From the NCBI RefSeq assembly GCF_900101885.1, contig NZ_FNAN01000011.1, forward strand, positions 62,001-126,000: DNA of 64,000 nt, written 5' to 3'. The notes under the pieces were generated by a model. The model made no database searches. It saw nothing but the letters and a program-made list of their open reading frames with translations, and was not told where the DNA came from. Made by a program: the position numbers and the translations under genes. Numbering within the stretch: position 1 is the stretch's first letter; each line of letters begins with the position of its first letter. This document shows positions 10,614 through 19,587 of this stretch, in pieces. This DNA comes from Dyadobacter soli (GTDB lineage: Bacteria > Bacteroidota > Bacteroidia > Cytophagales > Spirosomataceae).

Positions 10614-11123
10614 TCAGTTCGCCGAAAGCATCGCGCGGAGCTTTCTTTTGGCATGAAACAATTGTGATTTCGAAGTGCCTTCCGAAATGTTGAGCATCAC
10701 CGCGATCTCCCGGTGCGTGTAACCCTCCACTTCGGCCAGCACAAAAATGGTCCGGAAGCCATCCGGCAGCGACAGCACCGCCGTTTCCAAATGCGCCGCA
10801 TTGATCTCCGATTCCCCCCAGTCGATACCTTCTCCCACGTAATCGTCGACATTCTGCCAGATCACCACCCGTTTCTTCTTCGTCGATTTCCGCACCACGA
10901 TCTGCTTCACCCACGCCCCGAGCGTCGACTCGCCGCGGAACTGGCTCAAATGCTTGAATACTTCCAGGAAAGCGTCCTGCAACACGTCATTGGCATCGTC
11001 GAAATCACCGGTAATGCGGTAGGCGAGGGTGTACATCGCTTTTTTATAGCGGTCGTACAGCTGTCGCTGGGCAATTCGGTCATTTAAAAGGCAACCAGTA
11101 ATCAGATCGGCTTCCGAAGTCAT
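10614..11123 (-). CDS. ECF-type RNA polymerase sigma factor
   Basis: A 169-residue sigma-70 family ECF factor. Region 2 is visible at the start (QLYDRYKKAMYTLAYRITGDFDDANDVLQDAFLEVFKHL) and region 4 near the end (LPDGFRTIFVLAEVEGYTHREIAVMLNISEGTSKSQLFHAKRKL). It heads a three-gene unit with a membrane anti-sigma-like protein and a DUF4097 protein, so it probably reports envelope state. Region 4 is standard and no C-terminal extension is present. Confidence 0.93.
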   Translation of the reverse strand: MTSEADLITGCLLNDRIAQRQLYDRYKKAMYTLAYRITGDFDDANDVLQDAFLEVFKHLSQFRGESTLGAWVKQIVVRKSTKKKRVVIWQNVDDYVGEGIDWGESEINAAHLETAVLSLPDGFRTIFVLAEVEGYTHREIAVMLNISEGTSKSQLFHAKRKLRAMLSAN

Positions 11124-11210
11124 GCAGTGATTTTTAGCGTATTCGTATCAATGAGGCCGCAAGATGAGGAAATGGTTGTATGGGGTGGAAAAAATGTGGG
11201 GGAAAGTTAT

Positions 11211-11361
11211 TTGTTGACCGCCGACGACCGACCGCTGACGGCCGATCACTTGTTGTCAGCGTGTGTCCATTGTCTATTGTTCATCGTCTATGGTCCATAG
11301 TCCATAGTCGGCCGCAGGCCCTATCGTCGGCGGTCGGCGGTCAGTGGTCGGCGGTCATCAC
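11211..11361. repeat. Inverted array of GACCGCC/GACCGCTGAC-type short repeats
   Basis: The left arm (11215-11250) is built from GACCGCCGAC and GACCGCTGAC units and the right arm (11323-11357) from their complements. Between them lie CTATGG/CCATAG words, including the palindrome CTATGGTCCATAG (11288-11300). The arms are largely complementary, so the segment can form a long imperfect hairpin. The right arm runs into the last codons of the glycosyltransferase gene. Confidence 0.85.
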
Positions 11362-12897
11362 CCGCGCCTTCCTCAGCCGATACACAAACCAGTACCGTGC
11401 CACGCTTCCGTTCCGCCGCTGGGTGATGGTTGCGGCTTTTTCGAACCGTTCGAACTGGTTGGCGAATTGTTCGGCGGGGTCGGTGAAGTTGTTGGATGGG
11501 GTAATGTACCAGGCGTCGGTGCCGGGTGCTACCTGTCCGTAAAGTTGGTTGAGCCAGGCGAATTGATGCAGGTCTTCCAGGTTGCCGACGCCCACGGTGC
11601 GCATTCCGAGCGGGTAGGCGACGTGGTAGTAAATGTGCGAGCCGGGAAACCATTTGTGTACCACCATCGGGGCATTACGCTGCATTTGGCCGGTGGCGAT
11701 GTCGTCGTTACGTAGTTTTTCGAATGCGGGCAGCAGCTGTTCCCAGCCGGTAATATCCAGCGTTGCGTCGCCCGCTCCCGTGCGTGGAAAGGGTTTGGAG
11801 CTCATTGTGCCGGGGAAGCAGCGGATGAGGATGGGGCCTGCGGTGAATACAAAGAAAATAAGCGCTACGGAGCCTTTGAGCAACTTTTTGGGCGGATTAT
11901 TGAGGGAAGGGTAAATGAACCTGTCGCACCAGGCGGCGCTCAAAAGCATAAGTCCCAGGAACCCCGGCCCGCTCCAATGCGGCAACGTGTCGCGAAACAG
12001 CGAAACCAGCATGGTACAGGCGATAATGGGCAGGCTGCACCAATAGAGCAATGCCACGGCAGCGGCGTCGGCGACGGAAAGCCCGCGTGTAATGGTCCGG
12101 CCGGTCATGATGAACATAACGATCTGGAATGGATTGGCATACAAAACCTGGCCGATGGTCGTGCGGAAAAACGATCTGAGATTAATGCCGCTGTCGGTTA
12201 CCGTCACACGTTCGCTATGGAACCGCCAGGTTATGAAGTCGTTACCAATGTTCCAGAACAGGATCGGGGAGACGAGCAATGCCGTAATGGCCATCGAAAG
12301 ATACAAATAGGGACTTTTAAGCAGCCCGCGACGATCGAACATGATAAATCCGAGAAACCCGAACCAGAGAAATACGCCATGCACCTTGCTCATCGTTGCC
12401 AGCCCGATGAAGAGCCCGGTAAGTAACAGGTAACGGTGAATGTCGTTAGGGCTCGTGGCTTTGATGCAGCGCAGCATCGTATACAATGCGGCAAGCCAGA
12501 AAGTGAGCTGCACCGAATCGGGCAGGATAAAAATACCCGAAAGAATACTGGTGTAAACGGAAGTATTGTAAAGCACGGCGGCGATCAGACCGGTGTTCCG
12601 GTTTTTGATCAAACTGCCGCAATGCGCTATCAGCCAGGTATTAATGCCCGCCGCGAAAATGCCCGGCATCCGCACAAATACCTCGGAATTGCAATGCAGG
12701 TTGAAAGTGAAAAGGCGAATGAAAATGCCGACCAGCGGGGGATGATCGAAATGGTTACAGTCGGGCAGGACGGCGTAGGTGAAGTAGTAAACTTCGTCGT
12801 TGCCCAGGTTGATCAGGTTGGCGATGAGGAGGCGGATGATCGTGAAAACGACCACCAGCGCAGCGACGGGGTGCTTCTGGATGTATTCTAACGCCAT
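11341..12897 (-). CDS. GT39/ArnT-like polytopic glycosyltransferase
   Basis: A 518-residue integral membrane protein with about ten membrane segments. Near the N-terminus, LGNDEVYYFTYA supplies the acidic residue pair of the first periplasmic loop seen in dolichyl-phosphate-mannose/ArnT-like transferases (PMT_2), followed by the HPPLVGIFIRL segment typical of that loop. Such enzymes move a sugar from a polyprenyl-phosphate donor to a periplasmic acceptor. The ATG at 12897 overlaps the upstream PHP gene by ten bases, implying translational coupling; an upstream ATG at 12981 would add 28 residues from inside that gene. The extreme C-terminus (MTADH) is encoded within a short repeat array. Acceptor unknown. 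Confidence 0.85.
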   Translation of the reverse strand: MALEYIQKHPVAALVVVFTIIRLLIANLINLGNDEVYYFTYAVLPDCNHFDHPPLVGIFIRLFTFNLHCNSEVFVRMPGIFAAGINTWLIAHCGSLIKNRNTGLIAAVLYNTSVYTSILSGIFILPDSVQLTFWLAALYTMLRCIKATSPNDIHRYLLLTGLFIGLATMSKVHGVFLWFGFLGFIMFDRRGLLKSPYLYLSMAITALLVSPILFWNIGNDFITWRFHSERVTVTDSGINLRSFFRTTIGQVLYANPFQIVMFIMTGRTITRGLSVADAAAVALLYWCSLPIIACTMLVSLFRDTLPHWSGPGFLGLMLLSAAWCDRFIYPSLNNPPKKLLKGSVALIFFVFTAGPILIRCFPGTMSSKPFPRTGAGDATLDITGWEQLLPAFEKLRNDDIATGQMQRNAPMVVHKWFPGSHIYYHVAYPLGMRTVGVGNLEDLHQFAWLNQLYGQVAPGTDAWYITPSNNFTDPAEQFANQFERFEKAATITQRRNGSVARYWFVYRLRKARVMTADH

Positions 12898-14072
12898 GAG
12901 AGCCTGCGTCGTCCATATCGTTGCGGCCGGTGGCCGGTCATCAATCGCGCAACCACCAACAGCCAAACACCCAGAACGCACGTGCCGATGCTCCTGAAAA
13001 ACATAGTCCCATTGAAATCCTCATAAACCGGCATCGGCTGATAGCCGTTTTTGGGTGTGAAAAACACAGGGTTGAGAAATATCTCGGTGCCGTTCGCGTA
13101 CTTAAAGGTCACTCGCGCGTAACGGTCTTCGGGTGTGATGCGATGGCTGATCCGGTCGGTGTGGCGTGCGAGCGCAAGCACTTTGCCGTTCTGGCCTGTA
13201 ACGGACACCTCGCTGGCGGCCTGCGTCATTTGCGCATCGATGGTATCGTGGTGGACCGTCAGGCTGATTAAATGCGGGATCGAATCATGCGACTGATTTT
13301 CACCGACGATCACGCCGTAGCTCTGGCCGGTTTTCAATGCGCGGATCACCTCGCCGGCCGAGTTGTTCCGCACATTCACGAAGGTACAGCGCGTCCCCAG
13401 CCGCTTTTTGGAAACAACGTCGTGAATATCGTCGTCGCCCACGATGAATACCCGCTTGCCTGCCGACAGCGCGGCATCCCATTGCGCCGTGGATGTTACC
13501 GACGGGTTGAGCACTTCCATGCAATCATAATGCGTGAGCTGCGCGAGGTCTTCCGCCGTGTAACCATTTTTAAGGGCAGGGTGATTGAGAATCACCACAT
13601 TATCTGCGCCGGTGAGATGGCTCAGTACGTGTTGTTTGTTGTGGGTAGTTTGAGGGAAAAGATAGTCCAGCCATTGCACCTCATTGCTTCCCAGTACCAA
13701 CTGATGCGTTTTCCGAAGATTATAGCCGTGCTCATAGGCCGATAGATAATTGGCCCGGGTGGCATGGGTCGTATCTATATGGTGGTAATTTGACACGCAA
13801 TGCACCCCGTAATGCAATGCTTTGTAAGCATTATGAATGTCGGCCGCAGTCCCGTGCCCATTGGTAACACCCTCCCATGCGCGCGAATGCGCGTGGAAAT
13901 TGCATTTGACCCATTGCGAACTGCCGATGGAGTCGTAGGGATTGTAAAGGGTGGCCCCTTCGAAAGGGATGGGGGCATTGAACTGGTAGCGCGGGCAGAA
14001 GAAGAATTGTGACACGAGCAGCCAGAGTACCCAGGAGGAAAACGCGAGCAGAATGATGCGGAGTATCTTCAT
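12888..14072 (-). CDS. Membrane-anchored PHP-domain phosphoesterase-like protein
   Basis: A 394-residue protein with a membrane segment at each end (residues about 5-22 and about 355-375) and a PHP (polymerase and histidinol phosphatase) domain between. Metal-site residues appear as CNFHAHSRAWEG with a nearby HGT, then VSNYHHIDT, VILNHPAL and the late VGDDDIHD. PHP proteins are metal-dependent phosphoesterases. The two terminal helices put the domain outside the cytoplasm if the first helix is a type II anchor; this is inferred. Its last codons overlap the start of the GT39-like gene, so the two products probably act on the same envelope glycan or lipid. Substrate unknown. Confidence 0.82.
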   Translation of the reverse strand: MKILRIILLAFSSWVLWLLVSQFFFCPRYQFNAPIPFEGATLYNPYDSIGSSQWVKCNFHAHSRAWEGVTNGHGTAADIHNAYKALHYGVHCVSNYHHIDTTHATRANYLSAYEHGYNLRKTHQLVLGSNEVQWLDYLFPQTTHNKQHVLSHLTGADNVVILNHPALKNGYTAEDLAQLTHYDCMEVLNPSVTSTAQWDAALSAGKRVFIVGDDDIHDVVSKKRLGTRCTFVNVRNNSAGEVIRALKTGQSYGVIVGENQSHDSIPHLISLTVHHDTIDAQMTQAASEVSVTGQNGKVLALARHTDRISHRITPEDRYARVTFKYANGTEIFLNPVFFTPKNGYQPMPVYEDFNGTMFFRSIGTCVLGVWLLVVARLMTGHRPQRYGRRRLSWR

Positions 14073-14667
14073 AAGTGCCGCAAAGATGCTCCGGTGGTAT
14101 TAAGGCATTATTAGGGGAATGAGAAGTTTTGATTTGTTCTCAAATACTTAACAATCGGCAGCGCCTACTTATCAGGAGGCGGACGGAGCGGTTGGCAATT
14201 CGCTGTCCAGCACCGCAGGTTTATCTGGGGTTACTTTTAAAAGTTAAATATTAATTAACATTAAGGTAAATTGTTTCCGGGCTGCGCAGGATATCTTTGT
14301 GTCGCAGGTTGAAAATATCGAGTATTTGTAAACGATCTATGGATGTTATCGAGCACATACGAGCAAATTTTCAGATTAATTTCGCCAAATGCTTTTGCAT
14401 TGTTTAATTATACTTTACTTTTAGATTTCAACCGCAGAATGTTTTGAAATTGTGCTATGTGAATATTGTTTAGTATTTGTTCACAAACCTGGCTGTTTAT
14501 GAAATAATCCCTGAATTCCAGCTTTTTAACTTTTCGGCTCGCGACCTGATCGTCGCCCGGATTCTCTGTGCCTTGCCGAAGCGCTGCGCATTTGCTTGCA
14601 AGATGGTTTTCTAACCTTCGATGAACCCTTATTGACCTTGAAATACCAGCTAATTAATCATCATTTT
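14073..14667. other. 595-bp gene-free leader upstream of susC
   Basis: This AT-rich stretch separates the minus-strand PHP gene from susC. I see no coding sequence in it. It contains one good promoter candidate at 14271-14299 and several AT-rich blocks (for example 14240-14270). If the promoter is real, susC has an untranslated leader of about 360 bases. Confidence 0.6.
14271..14299 (+). promoter_or_regulatory. Candidate promoter with TTG and TATCTTTG
   Basis: TATCTTTG at 14292-14299 matches TAnnTTTG exactly. A TTG at 14271-14273 sits 18 bases upstream, the same spacing as at the DUF4198 promoter at 32728. It would drive susC from about 360 bases upstream. Confidence 0.45.
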
Positions 14668-17600
14668 ATGAAAAGAAAGATTACGTTTTTAGAACGGAAG
14701 CGCCCTGGCGGGTGCTGGCCAGTGGCACTCACGCTGTGCCTCGGGCTTTCGGCAGCGCTTCCCGGCGCGGCAAATGCCCGTGACGTAGCTCCCGTGGCGG
14801 GAAATGCGCTCGCGAATGCGCATACGTATAAAGTTGTACGTTCGACAATTAATGCAGCCACCGATGAAAGGACCGTCACAGGTAAAGTAACCGAGGGGAC
14901 AGGCAAGGAAGGCCTTGTGGGCGTGAACATCCTCATCAAAGGAACATCCCGCGGTACGGTTACCGATGCGACGGGTAATTATGTTTTGAAGATTGATAAT
15001 GAGAAAGATACGCTCGTGTTTTCCTTCCTGGGTTTTCTTTCGCAGGAAGTGGTAGCGGGAAACAGAACCGTGATCGACATCGCATTGAATGCCGATCAGC
15101 GGCAGCTTAATGAGGTAGTAGTGACGGCTTTGGGTATTAAAAAAGAGAAGAAGGCCGTCGGATATTCGGTTTCGGAGGTGAAAGGTGCTACGATGGTGAA
15201 AGCGCGGGAACCGAATGCGATCAGCTCGCTGACAGGTAAGGTAGCCGGTCTCACGATTGCGCAAAGCCCCGATTTGCTTTCCAGCCCGCAGGTATCGTTG
15301 CGCGGCCGCGACAGGGTATTGTATGTGGTCGACGGCGTGCCTATGAACACCGATTCGTGGAACCTGAGCCCGGACGACATCGAAACTTATTCGGTGTTGA
15401 AAGGTGCCAGTGCGGCGGCATTGTACGGTAACCGCGGCCAGAACGGGGCGATCATTATCACCACCAAAAAGGGCAGCGGCGCAAAAAAAGGCTTCTCGGT
15501 CGATTTCAATTCCAGCACGCAGTTACAGACGGGTTTCAATGCCATTCCCAAATACCAGACGGAATATGGCCCGGGTAGTGATTACGAATACGCATTCAAG
15601 GACGGTCGCGGCGGCGGGATCAACGACAACGATTACAATATCTGGGGCCCGCGTTTCGAAGGCCAGCCGATTACCCAGTACAATAGCCCCAAAGACCCGC
15701 AAACCGGTGAGCTGGTGCCCATTCCCTGGCTTGCGAGGGGTAAAAACAACCTCACCAACTTCCTTCGGAACGGCTTGCTAAGCACCAACAACCTCGCTAT
15801 TTCCAGCAAAAACGAGTTCGGCGATTTCCGTCTCTCGCTTTCACAGACTTTTCAGCGCGGACAGATGCCGAACACGAAGCTCGGCGGTACCAATGTGAAT
15901 ATTTCAGGCGGTATCAATGCGGGTAAAAAGATGCGTTTCGATGCAAGCATTAACTACAACCGCCAGTATTCGCCCAACTACCCGACGCTCGATTATGGCC
16001 CTGCGAGCCCTATCTACATATTTACCGTGTGGGGCGGCGTTGATTACGACGTGAACGACCTGCGCAACTACTGGCAGCCGGGCAAGGAAAATGCACAGCA
16101 GTACAACCGGGAGTATACCATCTACGATAACCCCTGGATGACGGCTTACGAGGCATTGAAAACGTATTACAAAAACGACGTGTACGGCTTTGCGCAGATG
16201 AATTACAAGATCAGCGACAAGCTGACTTTCAATGCGCGTACCAATGTGAGCACCTGGAACCGCACCCGCAGCACCCGCGCCCCGATCTCGTCGAACCTGT
16301 ACAACTTCGGCTTCCCGAACCAGGCAGGCGGTTATTCCGAAACCTATGACACGTTCTGGGAGAACAATACCGAAGCTTCGATGAAATATGAGGACCGTTT
16401 TGGAGAAGATTTTGGCCTGAATGCTTCGCTTTACGGTAACCTGCGTTCGGTGAAGGTGACTTCGCTCCAAGGCATAACCAACAAAGGCCTGATCGTACCG
16501 GGTGTGTACGACCTTTCCAACTCCGTGCAGCCTTCGACTTCGGTAAATGATTTTGCAAAACGCTGGGTAGGAAGTGTTTATGGTTTTGTGGATTTGGAAT
16601 ACAAAGATTTTCTCTTCCTGAGCCTAACTGGCCGCGCCGACCGTTCGAGCACAATGCCGAAGAAGAACAACACCTATTTCTATCCCTCAGCGTCGTTGAG
16701 CGCAGTACTTTCAGAGGTGATAGACTTGCCGCAGGCGATTTCATTTGCCAAAGTGCGGGGTGCCTATGCCAACGTCGCGAGCGATTTCGTGGACGAAAAC
16801 TTCCAGTACGACATCTATAAGCTACTCCCGACCTACGCGAGCTCGACGCGCTGGAACAATTCCTACACCGGCGTGAGCTATACCGGCACGCTTTACAGCG
16901 ACAACCTGCAAGCGGCGCGTGTAAAAACACTTGAACTCGGCCTTGAAATGCGGTTTTTACACAACAGGCTCGGCTTCGACGCGGCGGTGTTCCGTAACGT
17001 GGAAGGGCCCGGCATCGTGAGCGTACCTACCTCCGTGACCTCGGGCGTGTCGGGTGTGCAGCGCAATGCATTCACGTATGTACGCAAGGGGATCGAGCTG
17101 GGCATTGAAGGAACGGTGGTAAAGAATGAAAACCTGACCTGGAATGTATCGGCCAACTGGTCGACGAACCACAAATGGCTCGACAAGATCGATGGCGTGC
17201 AGCAGCGCGACGGTAATATCCACGTCGGCGAGCGTGCGGATGCCTATTATATCAAGGATTTCCAGCGCGACGAAACCGGCAGCATTATCGTAGGATCGAA
17301 CGGGATGCCGGCTTACAATCCTTACAACTCGAAAATCGGGTATTACGACAATAATTTCACGGCGGGAATCAATAACACATTCACGCACAAGTCGTTCACG
17401 CTGAGCTTCCAGGTGGATGGCCGCTTTGGTGGAAAGGTGAATAACTATATGTATACCAAGCAGTTCGGTAGCGGAACGGCGCCGGAGTCGGCCAATGAGT
17501 ACCGTTTGAAAGACTGGCAAAATCGCGATAATCCCGATTACAAAGGCTCCGTAATGACTACGGGTGAACGCATTGTGAAGGGCCAGCTGAATACTGACCA

Positions 17601-17955
17601 GGATGGTAATGTGATCTCCGACACCCGCGAATTCGCCCCGAACGATGTGCCGGTATTGTGGCAGGCCTGGGCGACGAATTACTACCAATCGGGTTATGTC
17701 GCTGCCAAGAACCGTACTTATGTGAAGCTCCGCGAAGTGGTTCTGACCTATAATTTCCCTGCAAAACTGCTTGCCAAAACGCATTTCGCATCATCGGCCA
17801 GCCTCTCGCTCGTAGGACGTAACCTGCTGTATTTTACAGGAACATATACCAAAAACATCGACCTCGACCAGTTCACCGGTGCCACCGGCAACACCACCAG
17901 CTTCCAGACGCCGTCTGTGAAAAGCTTCGGGGCTAATTTGAATGTGACTTTTTAA
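14668..17955 (+). CDS. SusC/RagA-family TonB-dependent outer-membrane transporter
   Basis: A 1095-residue SusC-like transporter. After a basic N-terminus and hydrophobic export segment (about residues 15-37) comes a carboxypeptidase-D regulatory-like domain (VTGKVTEGTGKEGLVGVNILIKG, then TDATGNYVLKI). A TonB-box-like/plug segment follows (LNEVVVTALGIKKEKKAVGY) with the SusC plug signature SVLKGASAAALYGNRGQNGAIIITTKKG. The rest is a 22-strand-type barrel ending in NLNVTF. It imports an oligomer bound by the SusD lipoprotein encoded 12 bases downstream. No sigma/anti-sigma or hybrid two-component regulator is adjacent. The ATG at 14668 is preferred over one 24 codons upstream because it directly precedes the export signal. 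Confidence 0.95.
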   Translation: MKRKITFLERKRPGGCWPVALTLCLGLSAALPGAANARDVAPVAGNALANAHTYKVVRSTINAATDERTVTGKVTEGTGKEGLVGVNILIKGTSRGTVTDATGNYVLKIDNEKDTLVFSFLGFLSQEVVAGNRTVIDIALNADQRQLNEVVVTALGIKKEKKAVGYSVSEVKGATMVKAREPNAISSLTGKVAGLTIAQSPDLLSSPQVSLRGRDRVLYVVDGVPMNTDSWNLSPDDIETYSVLKGASAAALYGNRGQNGAIIITTKKGSGAKKGFSVDFNSSTQLQTGFNAIPKYQTEYGPGSDYEYAFKDGRGGGINDNDYNIWGPRFEGQPITQYNSPKDPQTGELVPIPWLARGKNNLTNFLRNGLLSTNNLAISSKNEFGDFRLSLSQTFQRGQMPNTKLGGTNVNISGGINAGKKMRFDASINYNRQYSPNYPTLDYGPASPIYIFTVWGGVDYDVNDLRNYWQPGKENAQQYNREYTIYDNPWMTAYEALKTYYKNDVYGFAQMNYKISDKLTFNARTNVSTWNRTRSTRAPISSNLYNFGFPNQAGGYSETYDTFWENNTEASMKYEDRFGEDFGLNASLYGNLRSVKVTSLQGITNKGLIVPGVYDLSNSVQPSTSVNDFAKRWVGSVYGFVDLEYKDFLFLSLTGRADRSSTMPKKNNTYFYPSASLSAVLSEVIDLPQAISFAKVRGAYANVASDFVDENFQYDIYKLLPTYASSTRWNNSYTGVSYTGTLYSDNLQAARVKTLELGLEMRFLHNRLGFDAAVFRNVEGPGIVSVPTSVTSGVSGVQRNAFTYVRKGIELGIEGTVVKNENLTWNVSANWSTNHKWLDKIDGVQQRDGNIHVGERADAYYIKDFQRDETGSIIVGSNGMPAYNPYNSKIGYYDNNFTAGINNTFTHKSFTLSFQVDGRFGGKVNNYMYTKQFGSGTAPESANEYRLKDWQNRDNPDYKGSVMTTGERIVKGQLNTDQDGNVISDTREFAPNDVPVLWQAWATNYYQSGYVAAKNRTYVKLREVVLTYNFPAKLLAKTHFASSASLSLVGRNLLYFTGTYTKNIDLDQFTGATGNTTSFQTPSVKSFGANLNVTF

Positions 17956-17967
17956 CCCGCATTACCC

Positions 17968-19446
17968 ATGAAAAGCATTAAATACCTGATATTATCGCTG
18001 GCGATCGGCCTGGGAAGCTGCCAGGATATCGATACCCTGCAAAAAGACCCTGGCGCGATCACCAATCCATCCGCCGACCTGATCCTCACCGGCATTCTTA
18101 CCAATGCCTGGGACGCACCGTGGAGCACCGACCACCGCCATAACCAGTTCATGACGCAGAACGAAGCCTATTACGACGGCCAGGCATACGGCTGGACGAC
18201 CGGTTCCTACGACGTTTTCTACAATTCGCTCCGTAATGTGGACCGTATGGAAATCGAGGCAACCAAAGCCGGCGACCTGGGCGCGCATTACCTTACGCTG
18301 GCGAAGTTTTTCAAAGCGTATTTTTACAGCCGGGCTACCGAAATGTTCGGAGACGTGCCGATGTCGGAGGCGATCAAGGGTGTGAGCGAGGAGAATTTCA
18401 AACCTAAATACGATAGTCAAAAAGACATTTACATCCAGGTTTTGAAATGGCTGGAAGAAGCGAATGACGAAATGCCCGCATTGATCGCGAAAAAACCGGC
18501 GATCTCGGGTGATTATCTCTACGGCGGCGACCTCGTGAAATGGCAGAAGCTGATCAACTCCTACCGCCTGCGCGTGCTGATCAGCCTGAGCAAACGCGCC
18601 GACGATACCCCCGATCTGAATGTGAAGCAGCAGTTTGCCGCGATTGTGAACGATCCTGCCAAATATCCGCTCATTACCACGAATGCGGATAATTTCCAGG
18701 TTGTTTACAACACCATCAACACCTATCCGCTGTGGCCAAGTAACGGGGTAGTAGTGAAAAATGACAAGCGTAACACCCTCGGAGCCACTTTTGCGAACAT
18801 TGCCAAAACCACCCGCGACCCGCGTCTGCTCGTGGTAGCATTGCCGGCCGACGCTTTGAAAGGAAACCAGGATGTGTACCAGCGTTACGGAGGCGGTAAA
18901 ACCGGCGATCTCCAATCGACCTTGCTCGAAGAGGCGGGAAAAGGCTTGCTATCGATGATCAATTTCGACTATTGGGAAGCTTCGGCTGCGGGCGTACCCG
19001 CGATCCAGCTGGGCGCGCATGAGGTGCATTTCAGCATTGCGGAAGCCATCAACCGCGGCTGGCTCACCGGCAATGCGGCAGATTATTATGCCAAAGGCGT
19101 GACCGAATCGATGAAGTTTTATAATATTGCCCAATCGGAAATCGACAAGTTTTTGGCTGCCAACCCTTATCCCGGTAATACGGAAAAAGGTTTGCAGAAA
19201 GTACTGGAACAGAAGTACATGGCATTCTTCGAAAATTCGGGTCGCCAGGCGTTCTATAACAATCGCCGCACGGGCATTCCGGCATTCGATATCGGGCAAT
19301 CCAATTCGAATAACAACCAGATCCCCGTCCGATGGGCTTACCCGACCTCGGAGTACACGACGAATGAGGTGAATGTAAAAGCCTCACTCAAAACGCAGTT
19401 TAACGGTGCGGACACGCAGAATGGCGTGATGTGGCTCATTAAATAG
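17968..19446 (+). CDS. SusD/RagB-like nutrient-binding lipoprotein (SusD-like group 2)
   Basis: A 492-residue outer-membrane lipoprotein, lipobox LGSC with the acylated cysteine at residue 18. The sequence fits the SusD-like_2 branch: an early DPGAITNP segment, LAKFFKAYFYSRATEMFGDVP (the TPR-like helical core), LYGGDLVKWQKLINSYRLRVLISLSKR, and the late EKYMAFF-like and QNGVMWLIK ends. It caps the SusC transporter and binds its substrate at the cell surface. The following gene encodes an alkaline-phosphatase-superfamily enzyme rather than a glycosidase, so the imported material may be phosphorylated; this is inference. Confidence 0.93.
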   Translation: MKSIKYLILSLAIGLGSCQDIDTLQKDPGAITNPSADLILTGILTNAWDAPWSTDHRHNQFMTQNEAYYDGQAYGWTTGSYDVFYNSLRNVDRMEIEATKAGDLGAHYLTLAKFFKAYFYSRATEMFGDVPMSEAIKGVSEENFKPKYDSQKDIYIQVLKWLEEANDEMPALIAKKPAISGDYLYGGDLVKWQKLINSYRLRVLISLSKRADDTPDLNVKQQFAAIVNDPAKYPLITTNADNFQVVYNTINTYPLWPSNGVVVKNDKRNTLGATFANIAKTTRDPRLLVVALPADALKGNQDVYQRYGGGKTGDLQSTLLEEAGKGLLSMINFDYWEASAAGVPAIQLGAHEVHFSIAEAINRGWLTGNAADYYAKGVTESMKFYNIAQSEIDKFLAANPYPGNTEKGLQKVLEQKYMAFFENSGRQAFYNNRRTGIPAFDIGQSNSNNNQIPVRWAYPTSEYTTNEVNVKASLKTQFNGADTQNGVMWLIK

Positions 19447-19460
19447 ATTAGACTGTCGGC

Positions 19461-19516
19461 CAGAGCGAAGTCGAAGGCTCTTTGCACAATGCAAATGACG
19501 TCCCGACTTCGCTCTG
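19461..19516. repeat. Nested perfect hairpin between susD and the phosphatase gene
   Basis: CAGAGCGAAGTCG at 19461-19473 is repeated in reverse complement at 19504-19516 (13 of 13). Inside the loop a second perfect stem, TTTGCA/TGCAAA (19481-19495), is present. The outer arm resembles the GAGCGAAGTCGAAGG palindromic repeat family widespread in Bacteroidota spacers. No T-run follows, so it is more a transcript-stability or attenuating element than a simple terminator. Confidence 0.8.
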
Positions 19517-19587
19517 CAATAGCGCATGTTACCCGTGCTTTCAGACATTATCTGATCACCATTTTTCCGACTCTTAACCTTAACATC

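Noticed and set aside
10603..10914. N-terminal extension of the anti-sigma-like frame
   Set aside because: This part runs out of phase through the sigma gene. The ATG at 10602, 11 bases after the sigma stop, is the natural start.
17992..18915. 307-codon minus-strand frame inside susD
   Set aside because: The plus strand encodes a clear SusD lipoprotein. The antisense frame has no start context or motif.
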